A stretch of 32,495 bases of DNA from Selenomonadaceae bacterium (GTDB lineage Bacteria > Bacillota > Negativicutes > Selenomonadales > Selenomonadaceae). This document shows positions 8,107 through 17,001 of this stretch, piece by piece. Below the pieces are notes generated by a model that was not told the origin of the DNA, searched no databases, and saw only the letters and a program-made list of their open reading frames with translations. The stretch lies in contig JAFUTY010000010.1 in the NCBI GenBank assembly GCA_017484005.1, positions 1 through 32,495 of the forward strand, in the 5' to 3' direction. Both the position numbers and the translations under genes were made by a program. How positions within the stretch are numbered: position 1 is the first letter of the stretch; every line of letters starts with the position of its first letter.

Positions 8107-8903
8107 AAAAGTTGATTCCATATTTGACACTCGCCGGAATTTTGATTTTCGTCGCGATTTTTGCAGAGCATTTGACTCCTCAAGATCCATATGCGCAAGA
8201 TCTTTCAAACGCTCTTCAACCTCCAAATTCCGAACATTTTCTCGGAACGGATCGATATGGGCGCGATGTATTTTCAAGAGTCATTTTAGGATCACAGACA
8301 ACATTGATCTCCGCGTTGATTCTCCTATTTTCGATTTCGAGTTTCGGAAGTTTAATCGGTGCGATTTGTGGATATCACGGCGGAAAGCTCGATACAATTC
8401 TGATGCGAATTTCAGATGTCTTTTTAGCATTTCCACAAATGGTTTTTGCGATTGCAGTAGCAGGAATTCTCGGCGGAGGACTTCTCAATGCTGCGATGGC
8501 TTTGGCGATAATCGGCTGGACAAAATATGCAAGAATCGCTCGAGGATTAGTTTTGACAATTCGCGAAATGCCTTACATGAATGCCGCCCGAATGTCTGGA
8601 ACTGGATCGATTGGAATTTTGCGCGATTATATTTTTCCCAACATCTTAGGAACGATTTTAGTAACTGCCGCGCTGGATCTCGGAACGATAATCATGGAAC
8701 TTGCAGGATTGTCATTTCTTGGACTCGGTGCAATGCCTCCAACTGCTGAATGGGGCGCGATGATGAATAACGGTCGAAGCATGTTGCAGACTGCGCCATG
8801 GATGATCCTCTCGCCAGGTATAGCAATTTTCATTTCCGTTTCGATTTTCAATCTCCTCGGCGATAAATTGCGAGATGTTTTCGATCCAAAGGAGGGAATT
8901 TAA
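8103..8903 (+). CDS. ABC transporter permease, nickel/peptide/opine type (NikC/DppC-like)
   Basis: A 266-residue partner permease. It has the DppC/NikC hallmark HFLGTDRYGRDVFSRVILGSQ near residue 45-65 after the first transmembrane helix, an EAA-type loop around ARMSGTGSIGILRDYIFPNI, and the C-terminal FNLLGDKLRDVFDP. It forms the membrane channel together with the preceding permease. Its start overlaps the upstream stop by four bases, and its stop TAA overlaps the ATG of the binding protein by one base, so all three are co-translated. Confidence 0.93.
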   Translation: MKKLIPYLTLAGILIFVAIFAEHLTPQDPYAQDLSNALQPPNSEHFLGTDRYGRDVFSRVILGSQTTLISALILLFSISSFGSLIGAICGYHGGKLDTILMRISDVFLAFPQMVFAIAVAGILGGGLLNAAMALAIIGWTKYARIARGLVLTIREMPYMNAARMSGTGSIGILRDYIFPNILGTILVTAALDLGTIIMELAGLSFLGLGAMPPTAEWGAMMNNGRSMLQTAPWMILSPGIAIFISVSIFNLLGDKLRDVFDPKEGI

Positions 8904-10435
8904 TGAAGAAAAATTTTTTGATCGGAACAATTTTGTTATCGATTTTTGCGTCGGGATGCGGAGATCAAAATCAACAGACTTCCGAGAAAATTTTTCGATA
9001 TGGAACTGTAGCATATGGCGTCGCGATGGAAAATGCAGGACTCGATCCTCACGATTCATATTGCGGCTGGAGCACGATTCGATACGGCGTCGGTGAAACT
9101 CTGTTTCGATTCAACGAGCGAATGGAACTCGAGCCATGGCTTGCGACTGATTTTGAATTTCTTGACGAATATACTTTGAAAATCACTTTGCGCGATGATG
9201 TTCATTTTTCGAACGGCAAAAATCTCGATGGCGAGGCAGTCAAAAAATGTCTCGATGATTTGATTTTGCGGCACGATCGCGCTCCTGGAGATTTGAAAAT
9301 CGAATCAATCACAGCGGAAGGACAGACAGTCACAATTCGATCCTCGGAAAAAGTTCCAGCATTGCTAAATTACTTGTCAGATCCATATGGCGCGATTATC
9401 GATGTTGACGCGGGAGTCAAAGATCGAATCGTCGTCGGAACTGGAGCATATATCGCTGAAAAAGTCACCGATACTCAAATCGATCTCGTCGCGAATCGAA
9501 TGTATTGGGGAGAGATCAAACCTAAACTCGATCGAATCATTGTGAAAAGTATTCCAGACGGCGATACTCTCACGATGGCAATGCAGAATGGCGAGCTCGA
9601 TGCGGTTCAAGGATTACCATATTCGAGCCTGCAGCTTTTCGAAAACAATTCAAAATATAAATTGAGTTCAACTGAAACTTCGCGAGTCTATCAAATTGCA
9701 TTCAACTTTGACACGCCGGAATTGCAGGATATTCGAATTCGACAAGCGATTTGCATGGCGATCGATAAAAACAATTTCACTCATGTTTTGTTGAATGGAA
9801 ATGGTGCGCCAGCGATTGGAGCATTTCCTGCAAATCTGTCATTCGGAGGCAATGCAGTTCACGCGCCGGAATTTGATCTCAACGGAGCTCGACAGCTTTT
9901 AAACGAGGCGGGATATTCAGATTCAGACGGCGATGGATATGTTGATCGCAATGGAAAAAATCTCGAATTGCGATATTTGACTTATACATCGCGGCAGGAA
10001 TTGCCATTGCTCGCGGAATCGACTCAAGCGAATCTCAAACAAATCGGAATCAAATTGAATGTCAACGCGACAGATAATTATAAAACATTTTTGAAGAATC
10101 GAGAGTTCGATCTCTATTCCAAAGCGATTGTGACTGCACCGACTGGAGATCCGGAATATTATTTCACGAGCCACATCGTTCCGTATGCAGTTGACAACGC
10201 AGGGAATTATGAGAGTCAAGAAATCGCCGATCTCGAGGAGCAGCTTCGAAATACATATGGCGCGGAAGATCGTTCAAAAATCGCGATTCAGATGTCGCAA
10301 AAAATCCTCGATGATTCTGCACTTTGTTACGCGTCGCATCTTCGAATGACTTTCGTGATGAAACCGAACGTCGAAGGATTCTCGGCGCATCCTTCAGATT
10401 ATTACGAGATTCGTCCAGAGCTAGATTTGAAGTGA
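8903..10435 (+). CDS. ABC transporter substrate-binding lipoprotein 1 (family 5)
   Basis: A 510-residue solute-binding protein of family 5 (NikA/OppA/CntA fold). The N-terminal signal peptide ends ASGC with the lipidated Cys19, so the mature protein is held on the periplasmic face of the inner membrane. Family features are the FRYGTVAYG strand, VHFSNGKNLDGEAVKKCL, the FNFDTPELQDIRIRQAICMAIDK stretch that follows the hinge, and a DxDxDG loop (SDSDGDGYVDRNG) that resembles a calcium-binding turn and is common in this family. It is closely similar over its whole length to the next gene product, so the pair arose by tandem duplication. It sits between permease and ATPase genes of the same operon. 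Confidence 0.92.
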   Translation: MKKNFLIGTILLSIFASGCGDQNQQTSEKIFRYGTVAYGVAMENAGLDPHDSYCGWSTIRYGVGETLFRFNERMELEPWLATDFEFLDEYTLKITLRDDVHFSNGKNLDGEAVKKCLDDLILRHDRAPGDLKIESITAEGQTVTIRSSEKVPALLNYLSDPYGAIIDVDAGVKDRIVVGTGAYIAEKVTDTQIDLVANRMYWGEIKPKLDRIIVKSIPDGDTLTMAMQNGELDAVQGLPYSSLQLFENNSKYKLSSTETSRVYQIAFNFDTPELQDIRIRQAICMAIDKNNFTHVLLNGNGAPAIGAFPANLSFGGNAVHAPEFDLNGARQLLNEAGYSDSDGDGYVDRNGKNLELRYLTYTSRQELPLLAESTQANLKQIGIKLNVNATDNYKTFLKNREFDLYSKAIVTAPTGDPEYYFTSHIVPYAVDNAGNYESQEIADLEEQLRNTYGAEDRSKIAIQMSQKILDDSALCYASHLRMTFVMKPNVEGFSAHPSDYYEIRPELDLK

Positions 10436-10482
10436 TAAAATTCCGATATAATTTGGAAAAAATATTCAAAGGAGGGCTCAAT

Positions 10483-12030
10483 TTGAGAAAGAAAATTCTC
10501 ACAGCCACTCTATCAACTTCAATACTTCTAGCGAGCTTAATGACTTCCGGCTGCGACCTTGGAAAATTTCTTCATTTCAACAAGACTCTTACATATGGAA
10601 TCATTTCCTACGGCGTTGTCATGGGGAGCGCAGGGATTGATCCTCACCGGTCATATTTTGGTTGGAGTGCCGTTCGATATGGAGTCGGCGAGACACTTTT
10701 CAAATTCAATGATCGAATGGAGCTCGAGCCATGGCTTGCGGATAACTATGAATTCATTGACGAAAACACTTTGAGAATTCATATTCGCGACAATGTTTGC
10801 TTTTCAAACGGCAAAAAAGTCGATGGCATGGCTGTCAAAAAATGTTTCGAGGATCTTTTAGCGCGGCATGATAGAGCTCCGGAAGATCTCAAAATCGCAT
10901 CAATCACAGCGGAAGATCAAGTTATCGTGATTCATTCCGATGAAAAAATTCCTGCAATGATAAATTTTCTTTCCGATCCATATTGTGCGATTGTTGACGT
11001 CGATGCAGGATTCAACGATCGACTTGCGATTGGAACTGGACCATATGTCGCTGAAAAATTGACTGATACTCAAATTGATCTCGTTCCGAATGAAAATTAT
11101 TGGGGCGCAGTGAAACCTAAACTCGATCATCTTGTTATCAAGGGAATTAATAATGGTGAAGTTTTGACTCAACTTTTGCAAAATGGCGAGATCGATGCGG
11201 CGCATGGAATTTCTTATGAAAATCTGCAAATGTTCGATGCAGATCCAGATTTCAAATTCACTGACGCTGATACATCGCGCGATTATCAAATTGCATTCAA
11301 TTTTGACACGCCGGAATTGCAGGATATTCGAATTCGTCGAGCGATTTGCATGGCTGTTGACAAGGATTATTTCGCTTACGTTGTCATGCGGGGGAATGGA
11401 ACTCCAGCGGCTGGACCATTTCCTGCGAACACGTCATTCGGCGGCGATGTGGTTAGAGCTCCAGATTTTGATCTCGATTATGCTCGAGAACTTATCGGAA
11501 ACGCGGGATATATTGATTCAGACGGCGATGGATATGTTGATAAGGATGGCAAAAATTTGGAATTGAGATTTTTGACTTATACATCGCGAGCTGAACTGCC
11601 GATTCTTGCGGAACATTTGCGTGATAATTTGCAGCAGATCGGAATCAAATTAGAAATCAACGCGACAGATGCTTATAAAGCTTTCGTGAGAGTGCGTCAA
11701 TTCGATCTTGTGGCGGAATCGATGGCAACTGCGCCAACTGGTGATCCAGAATATTATTTTATGACGCATGTAGTCCCGAATGCATCTGAAAATGTCGGAA
11801 ATTATTACAGTCCTGAGATTCTTAGACTCACAGATCAATTGCATAACACATTTGATAAGCAAACTCGCTCAAATTATACAATTCAAATCTCACAACAGAT
11901 TGTCGATGACTGTGCATTATGCTACGTCGCGCATCAACACATGTCAGTTGTCACAAAATCTAACGTTTATGGATTAAATGCACATCCCTCTGAATATTAC
12001 GGAATCACTTCGGAAACCGATGTGAGGTGA
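10483..12030 (+). CDS. ABC transporter substrate-binding lipoprotein 2 (family 5), paralogue
   Basis: A 515-residue paralogue of the preceding protein. Long stretches match (for example YGVGETLF, MELEPWLA, FNFDTPELQDIRIR, SDGDGYVD, TAPTGDPEYYF), while the regions around residues 225-260 and 430-480 differ more. Such differences may change ligand preference. The reading frame is open back into the preceding gene, but AAAGGAGG sits seven bases before the TTG at 10483, and translation from there gives a perfect lipoprotein signal peptide ending TSGC (Cys24). The 47-base gap from the first binding protein contains a TATAAT word without a good -35, so a secondary promoter is possible but unproven. 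It is followed by the ATPase genes. Confidence 0.92.
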   Translation: MRKKILTATLSTSILLASLMTSGCDLGKFLHFNKTLTYGIISYGVVMGSAGIDPHRSYFGWSAVRYGVGETLFKFNDRMELEPWLADNYEFIDENTLRIHIRDNVCFSNGKKVDGMAVKKCFEDLLARHDRAPEDLKIASITAEDQVIVIHSDEKIPAMINFLSDPYCAIVDVDAGFNDRLAIGTGPYVAEKLTDTQIDLVPNENYWGAVKPKLDHLVIKGINNGEVLTQLLQNGEIDAAHGISYENLQMFDADPDFKFTDADTSRDYQIAFNFDTPELQDIRIRRAICMAVDKDYFAYVVMRGNGTPAAGPFPANTSFGGDVVRAPDFDLDYARELIGNAGYIDSDGDGYVDKDGKNLELRFLTYTSRAELPILAEHLRDNLQQIGIKLEINATDAYKAFVRVRQFDLVAESMATAPTGDPEYYFMTHVVPNASENVGNYYSPEILRLTDQLHNTFDKQTRSNYTIQISQQIVDDCALCYVAHQHMSVVTKSNVYGLNAHPSEYYGITSETDVR

Positions 12031-12034
12031 TTTG

Positions 12035-12814
12035 ATGCTTCTAAGTCTCGAAAATATATCGATCAATTACGGCTCGCGAGAAATTGTTCACGATGTCAGT
12101 TTCAATATCAATTCCGGCGAGATTTTAGCGATTGTCGGTGAATCTGGATCTGGAAAATCGACTCTACTCAAAGCGATTCAACATCTTTTGGGAAGATCTG
12201 GAAAAATCACTCAAGGAAAAATTTTGATCGAAGGAAGAGATCTATCAACGCTCGATTCTGAATCTCGTCGAAGATTGGCGGGAGAATTTTTCGGAATGAT
12301 ATTTCAAAATTCCAGCGAGTCATTCTGTCCAATTCGAAAAGTCGGCGATCAAATTTTCGAAAGTGTTAGAGCTCATTGCGATTGGGATCGAGCGGAATTT
12401 ATGAATCGGGCGGAAAAGATTCTCGATCAATTGGATCTTGATAAATCGATTCTCGACGAATATCCATTTAGACTTTCTGGAGGCATGGGACAGCGAGCTG
12501 GAATTTTGGCGGCGATGATTCTCGAGCCGAAAATTTTGTTAGCTGATGAGCCGACTTCCGCGCTCGATCCTCAAACTCAAATGCATGTCGCTCAAAAATT
12601 TCTCGAATTGCAAAATCAACAAAACATTTCAATCTTGATCGTGACTCACAATCTCGGACTCGCAAATTTTTTAGCGGATCGAATTTTGATAATGAAAGAC
12701 GGCTGCATAATCGAAGAGGGATCTTGCGATGAAATTTTCAAATCTCCTCGAGAAATTTACACGCGCGATTTGATTCAAGCGATTCCGAGGTTCGAATATG
12801 ATCTTGCGAGTTGA
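12035..12814 (+). CDS. ABC transporter ATP-binding protein (NikD/DppD-like)
   Basis: A 259-residue ATPase. Walker A is GESGSGKST, the Q-loop is in FGMIFQN, the ABC signature is LSGGMGQR as in the OppD/DppD/NikD branch, Walker B is ILLADEPTSALD, and the switch His is in ILIVTHNLGL. It is shorter than DppD proteins, lacking their C-terminal Cys-rich extension, and so is closer to the NikD size class. A TTG at 12032 is also in frame, but GAGGTGA at 12024-12030 lies too near it, so ATG 12035 is preferred. It overlaps the next ATPase by 17 bases. Confidence 0.92.
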   Translation: MLLSLENISINYGSREIVHDVSFNINSGEILAIVGESGSGKSTLLKAIQHLLGRSGKITQGKILIEGRDLSTLDSESRRRLAGEFFGMIFQNSSESFCPIRKVGDQIFESVRAHCDWDRAEFMNRAEKILDQLDLDKSILDEYPFRLSGGMGQRAGILAAMILEPKILLADEPTSALDPQTQMHVAQKFLELQNQQNISILIVTHNLGLANFLADRILIMKDGCIIEEGSCDEIFKSPREIYTRDLIQAIPRFEYDLAS

Positions 12815-13538
12815 AAATATTCGAAAGCGATTCGGTGAAAAAATCGTCCTCGATGGAATCAGTTTCAATTGCGACGCGGGAGAATGTCTCGGAATTGTCG
12901 GGAGATCTGGATGTGGAAAATCGACTTTGGTAAAAATCATTTCGAGATTTCTTGAGCCGGATGATGGATCAATTTTTTTAGACGATCGAGATATCACTCA
13001 CGAAAAAAATCTGAAATCGATTTATCGAAAACTGCAGATGATTTTTCAGACGCCAGAAACTTCATTCAATCCACGAAAGACAATCGGCTGGAGTATTTCA
13101 GAACCAATTCGGAATTTTGGAATCGATGCTCAAGTGAAAGATCTCCTCGAAGAAGTTGGGCTCGATCCAATTTTAGCGAATAGATATCCTCACGAGATCA
13201 GCGGCGGTCAATGTCAACGTGCAGCGATCGCTCGAGCAATTTCAATCTCTCCAAAAATTTTGATCTGTGACGAGGCAACGTCAGCTCTCGATGTCACGAT
13301 TCAAGCGCAAATTGTCGAGCTGCTTCGAAATTTGATTCATCGAAAACGGATCGCCTGTCTATTTGTCACTCACGATTTAGCGATCCTTCCGCGAATCGCA
13401 AATCGAATCATTGTCCTCGATGCAGGAAAAATTATCGATCAAGGAGAAATTCGAAATGTCCTCGATCAACCTAAGTCCAGGTTGACACAAAAATTCATCG
13501 AGGATTACAAAATTTTTTTCGAAGGGAAGCAGATTTAA
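12798..13538 (+). CDS. ABC transporter ATP-binding protein (NikE/DppF-like)
   Basis: A 246-residue ATPase forming the second nucleotide-binding subunit. Walker A is GRSGCGKST, the Q-loop is in LQMIFQTPETSFNPR (typical for the DppF/NikE branch), the signature is ISGGQCQRAAIARA, Walker B is ILICDEATSALD, and the switch His is in CLFVTHDLAI. The start lies inside the end of the preceding ATPase gene (17-base overlap) and the stop TAA shares one base with the ATG of the porin gene, so transporter and porin are translated as one unit. Confidence 0.92.
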   Translation: MILRVENIRKRFGEKIVLDGISFNCDAGECLGIVGRSGCGKSTLVKIISRFLEPDDGSIFLDDRDITHEKNLKSIYRKLQMIFQTPETSFNPRKTIGWSISEPIRNFGIDAQVKDLLEEVGLDPILANRYPHEISGGQCQRAAIARAISISPKILICDEATSALDVTIQAQIVELLRNLIHRKRIACLFVTHDLAILPRIANRIIVLDAGKIIDQGEIRNVLDQPKSRLTQKFIEDYKIFFEGKQI

Positions 13539-14827
13539 TGAAGAAAGTTTTTCTCACAGCCGCAATTCTTGCAAGCATGACAAGCGTTTCATTTGCAGCG
13601 TCGAATCCATTCACTGACGTTCCGAGAGGACACTGGGCTTATGACGCAGTCGAGCAGCTCCGTCAAGATGGAATTATCGAAGGTTATGGCGATGGAAGTT
13701 ATCGCGGTGAAAGAACGATCACTCGATACGAGATGGCTCAAATGATAGCGCACGCAATGGATCAATTCGATTCGAAAGTAAAATCACTTTCTGCAAATCA
13801 ACCGAGAGTTCTTGATAATGTCAACGCTGATAAAGCAATGTTAGATCGACTTGCCGCGGAATTTTCTGACGAGCTCAATAATCTCGGCGTGAGAGTCTCG
13901 AATCTCGAAAAATATTCCGATAAATTGAAAATCACTGGCGAACTTCGATACGTCTATTGGAGTCATAGAGATGAACAAGACAATGGCTCAAAAAATCGCA
14001 ACAATATTAATCGACTCGAATTGCGACTTTTCCCAACTGCAGAAATTAATGATCATTGGAGTGCAAAAGCTCGACTCACAACTCGCGCGGATTTGAGAAA
14101 TGATTCGATTGGCAATGTGATGGGCACATATGTCTACGCTGAAGGAAAATATGACAACTTCCAGCTCAATATTGGAAAAATGCCGCTCTATAGTACAAAT
14201 GACGATGGATTGACTCTCGATGATTTCTTCTCCGGAGCACAAATCACAGTCGGCAACAAATTCAAAGCGATTTTGGAAGCTGGAAGATGGCATGGCGGAA
14301 TTTTTTCGACAGACACCGCGAGCTATCAAGGAATTCAATTGAATTACAGCGCGAGCAGATTTACTGGTGGAATCGCTTATCGAAATTTCGATAGTGACAG
14401 CGTCAACAATCTCGCGACTTACAGAGATAACAACACTGAATTGGAAGATTCTGCACGAATCATTTCTGCCGGCGCGAGCTATAAATTTGGATCGAGCGTG
14501 ACTCTCGCTGGATCTTACGCAAATAACACTGAAGCCGATAGATATGACAACAGCTGGAGCACTCAGCTCTCATACAAAGGCGCGAATAAATCTCAACCTA
14601 ACAGCTGGGGAATTTATGTTGCGTATCGTCGATTGAGTCCAAATGTCAGCTTTGCACCAACTTATCTTGCATTGAGCTCGCATAATAATCGCAAGGGCGT
14701 TGAATTTGGAATGAGCTGGTCGCCATGGAAAAATATCGTTGCAGACGCGGGATATTTCACTGGCGAGACTCTGACTACTAAACTCGATAGCGATACAATT
14801 TATGGACGCGTTCGAGCATTTTTCTAA
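13538..14827 (+). CDS. SLH-domain outer-membrane porin (OmpM-like)
   Basis: A 429-residue OmpM-type protein. Residues 1-20 are a signal peptide ending SFAA. Residues about 22-80 are one S-layer homology domain (NPFTDVPRGHWAYDAVEQL, then GIIEGYGDGSYRGERTITRYEMAQMI), which in Negativicutes binds polyamine-modified peptidoglycan and tethers the outer membrane. A short helical, probably coiled-coil spacer (about 85-125) follows. The rest consists of alternating strands of a beta barrel and ends YGRVRAFF, with the terminal Phe expected for BAM-dependent insertion. Such porins are usually encoded alone or near lipid A genes; here the gene is fused by a one-base overlap to an ABC importer operon, which suggests a dedicated outer-membrane entry pore. 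Specificity is unknown. Confidence 0.92.
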   Translation: MKKVFLTAAILASMTSVSFAASNPFTDVPRGHWAYDAVEQLRQDGIIEGYGDGSYRGERTITRYEMAQMIAHAMDQFDSKVKSLSANQPRVLDNVNADKAMLDRLAAEFSDELNNLGVRVSNLEKYSDKLKITGELRYVYWSHRDEQDNGSKNRNNINRLELRLFPTAEINDHWSAKARLTTRADLRNDSIGNVMGTYVYAEGKYDNFQLNIGKMPLYSTNDDGLTLDDFFSGAQITVGNKFKAILEAGRWHGGIFSTDTASYQGIQLNYSASRFTGGIAYRNFDSDSVNNLATYRDNNTELEDSARIISAGASYKFGSSVTLAGSYANNTEADRYDNSWSTQLSYKGANKSQPNSWGIYVAYRRLSPNVSFAPTYLALSSHNNRKGVEFGMSWSPWKNIVADAGYFTGETLTTKLDSDTIYGRVRAFF

Positions 14828-14839
14828 GGAGGAGAATTT

Positions 14840-15538
14840 TTGAGCGATCTTGAGCGTCGAATTGCGAAATATTGGAACGATCGAAGTAAAGGATTGGGAC
14901 AGACTCGCTCGCGCGAATTGCATGGAAAGAATTTTGATTCATGGACGGATCTTTTTCGCGAAAAATTATCGAGGAAGAATTTGAAAATTCTCGATGTTGG
15001 AACTGGTGCAGGATTTTTTCCAGTGATTTTATCAAAGCTTGGACATCGAGTGACTGGAATCGATGCATCGTCCAAAATGCTTCGTGAGGCTGAGAAAAAT
15101 CTCGAAAGTTTTAGATGTCGGGCGGAATTGCGAAAGATGAATGCTCAATCGCTCGATTTTCCCGATGAATCTTTCGATATCGTTATCAGTCGAAATTTGA
15201 CTTGGACTCTGCCGGATGTTCCAACGGCTTATCGCGAATGGAAACGAGTTTTGAAAATCGATGGAACGCTCATGAATTTTGATTCGAATTATGGAAATGT
15301 AAAATTCGCGGCGGAAGATTTTCCACTGAATTTCAAGACGCTCGCGGAATGCGATTCGATAAAAGATTCGCTCGAGATAAGTTCAATGATTCGTCCGGAT
15401 TGGGATTCAAAATTTTTGCGAGAGATTGGATTTGACGTCGAAATCGATCCCGATATTTCGAATCGAGTTCAGCAGGATGAATCGATTCCGTACGATAAGA
15501 TTGCAGTCTTTGGAATCTATGCTCAAAAAATTTCATAA
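14840..15538 (+). CDS. Class I SAM-dependent methyltransferase
   Basis: A 232-residue methyltransferase with the Rossmann-type SAM fold. Motif I is ILDVGTGAGFFPVILSKLG (about 51-69), motif II the acidic GIDASSKML, and the post-motif region FDIVISRNLTWTLPDV. The N-terminus IAKYWNDRSKGLGQTR resembles the YW-N-RS start seen in small-molecule methyltransferases encoded beside nickel/peptide ABC operons; this is recollection of the family, not a search result. Start is TTG with AAGGAGGAG eight bases upstream. It lies 12 bases after the porin stop and before a strong terminator, so it is the last gene of the operon. Substrate unknown; a transported or metal-binding small molecule is one guess. Confidence 0.85.
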   Translation: MSDLERRIAKYWNDRSKGLGQTRSRELHGKNFDSWTDLFREKLSRKNLKILDVGTGAGFFPVILSKLGHRVTGIDASSKMLREAEKNLESFRCRAELRKMNAQSLDFPDESFDIVISRNLTWTLPDVPTAYREWKRVLKIDGTLMNFDSNYGNVKFAAEDFPLNFKTLAECDSIKDSLEISSMIRPDWDSKFLREIGFDVEIDPDISNRVQQDESIPYDKIAVFGIYAQKIS

Positions 15539-15581
15539 AAAAAGATCCACCGATCAATTTTCGATCGATGGATCTTTTTCA
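15539..15581. terminator. Bidirectional terminator between methyltransferase and MFS genes
   Basis: A 15-bp stem with one mismatch (15541-15555 with 15563-15577) flanked by A on the left and T on the right. It can serve the plus-strand ABC/porin operon and the converging minus-strand exporter gene. Confidence 0.88.
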
Positions 15582-15589
15582 TTTCCGAA

Positions 15590-16810
15590 TCAATTTTGAG
15601 TTTGAGCCTGAGAAATCTGATAACCTCTTTTGTGTCGAGCATAAATCAAGCCGATGAAAACTGCGATCGCAAAAATTTCTCCGACTAGAATTATGATTCC
15701 CATAGGTCGAGCATCCATTGCTCCAGCGATTCCAACGAGAGGAGTTACAATTGCGCCGAGAATCGTCGATGAAAATCCAACCAACGCCGATGCTGCTCCC
15801 GCTAGATTTCCATGTCCTCGAAGTGCCAATGAAAAACTTGTCGCGCCGATGACTGAAATCGGTGGAACGAGAATCACGAGTGAAATGATTGTCGCGACGA
15901 TGTGAGCATGAGTCAAAATGCATGTTAAAAGTGCTGACGCGCCAATTAATGCTTGAGTTAATGCCGCTCCGAGCATCAAAACATCTGGAATTTTTCCAGC
16001 GAATCGAATTGGAAACGTTCCAAAAATCATGATGATTATTCCAAGCCCGCCAAAGATGAAACTGTATGTCTGCGCTGAAACTCCATAAATATCTTGAAAA
16101 AGAAATGACGAGCCGGCGATGTATCCAAAAAATGCTCCAAATGCAAAACATTGAAGCAGACAATGTCCAAGAAAATATTTGTCGCGAAGGAGATATGGAA
16201 AGCTCTCAAAACTCGAAATGATATCCTTCATGCGCCGAGATTTTGGAAGTGTTTCGGAAAATCCAATCGCTGAAATCAATAATGCGAGTCCAATGATTCC
16301 GAGCAAGACAAAAACTCCATGCCAAGTTGTGAATGCTAGAATCTGTCCACCGACAACTGGCGCGAGAATTGGAGCTAATCCATTGACGAGCATCAGCATC
16401 GAAAAAACTTTGGTGAGAGTTGCGCCATCGCTAACATCTCGAGCGACAGATCTCGCGACGATGATTCCAACTGATCCAAAAAGTCCCTGCAAAAATCGAA
16501 ACGCTAAAAACATCTCGATTGAATTCGCAAAGACACAGCCGATCGATGCAAGCATAAAAATTGTCATTCCAATTATCAATGGATTTTTTCGACCGAGCAT
16601 ATCGCTAAATGGTCCAGCGAAAATTTGTCCAATCGCCATGCCGACCATTGTTGCCGTGAGTGTCATTTGAATCACTGACGTTTCAACGGGAAAAGATTCA
16701 TGCATTATTGGAAGCGCAGGCAGATACATATCTGTCGCGAGCGGTGCAAGTGCTGCAAGCATTCCGAGGAAAGCCATCAATCGAAATGTGATTCGTTCAT
16801 TTTGCGTCAA
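15590..16810 (-). CDS. MFS multidrug/small-molecule exporter, Bcr/CflA family
   Basis: A 406-residue major facilitator protein with 12 hydrophobic segments. It begins with the Bcr/CflA signature ALAPLATDMYLPALP in helix 1, has motif A (GPFSDMLGRKNPL) between helices 2 and 3, and the drug-exporter helix 5 pattern ending GLAPILAPVVGG. Bcr/CflA proteins export bicyclomycin, chloramphenicol, cysteine or other small compounds with protons. An in-frame TTG at 16828 has no ribosome-binding site; the TTG at 16810 has GGGG eight bases before it and fits the family N-terminus, so it is chosen. It converges on the ABC/porin/methyltransferase operon; whether it exports a compound used there is speculation. 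Confidence 0.88.
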   Translation of the reverse strand: MTQNERITFRLMAFLGMLAALAPLATDMYLPALPIMHESFPVETSVIQMTLTATMVGMAIGQIFAGPFSDMLGRKNPLIIGMTIFMLASIGCVFANSIEMFLAFRFLQGLFGSVGIIVARSVARDVSDGATLTKVFSMLMLVNGLAPILAPVVGGQILAFTTWHGVFVLLGIIGLALLISAIGFSETLPKSRRMKDIISSFESFPYLLRDKYFLGHCLLQCFAFGAFFGYIAGSSFLFQDIYGVSAQTYSFIFGGLGIIIMIFGTFPIRFAGKIPDVLMLGAALTQALIGASALLTCILTHAHIVATIISLVILVPPISVIGATSFSLALRGHGNLAGAASALVGFSSTILGAIVTPLVGIAGAMDARPMGIIILVGEIFAIAVFIGLIYARHKRGYQISQAQTQN

Positions 16811-16921
16811 ATCATCGTCCCCTATCAATCAAAATTTTGCAAATGTTTTTCGAAATATACCAAAATTAAATTTCATTTTCTAGGATTCAGATGTTGAAAA
16901 TAACATATCGCGCTTTTCTAC

Positions 16922-16950
16922 TTGCGATTTTGAGTTTCGAATTCTATACT
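16922..16950 (+). promoter_or_regulatory. Sigma-70 type promoter for rodA
   Basis: TTGCGA, exactly 17 bases, then TATACT, about 50 bases before the rodA start, in the 172-base gap between the divergent MFS and rodA genes. No clear promoter for the MFS gene was recognised in the same gap. Confidence 0.6.
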
Positions 16951-17001
16951 CACAAAAAAATTTTCCAGAGACGAATTTGAATCTCAGGAAGGCGGGTAAA
17001 T

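Noticed and set aside
10436..10482. Independent promoter for the second binding protein
   Set aside because: TATAAT at 10446-10451 has no -35 word at 16-18 bases; left as possible only.
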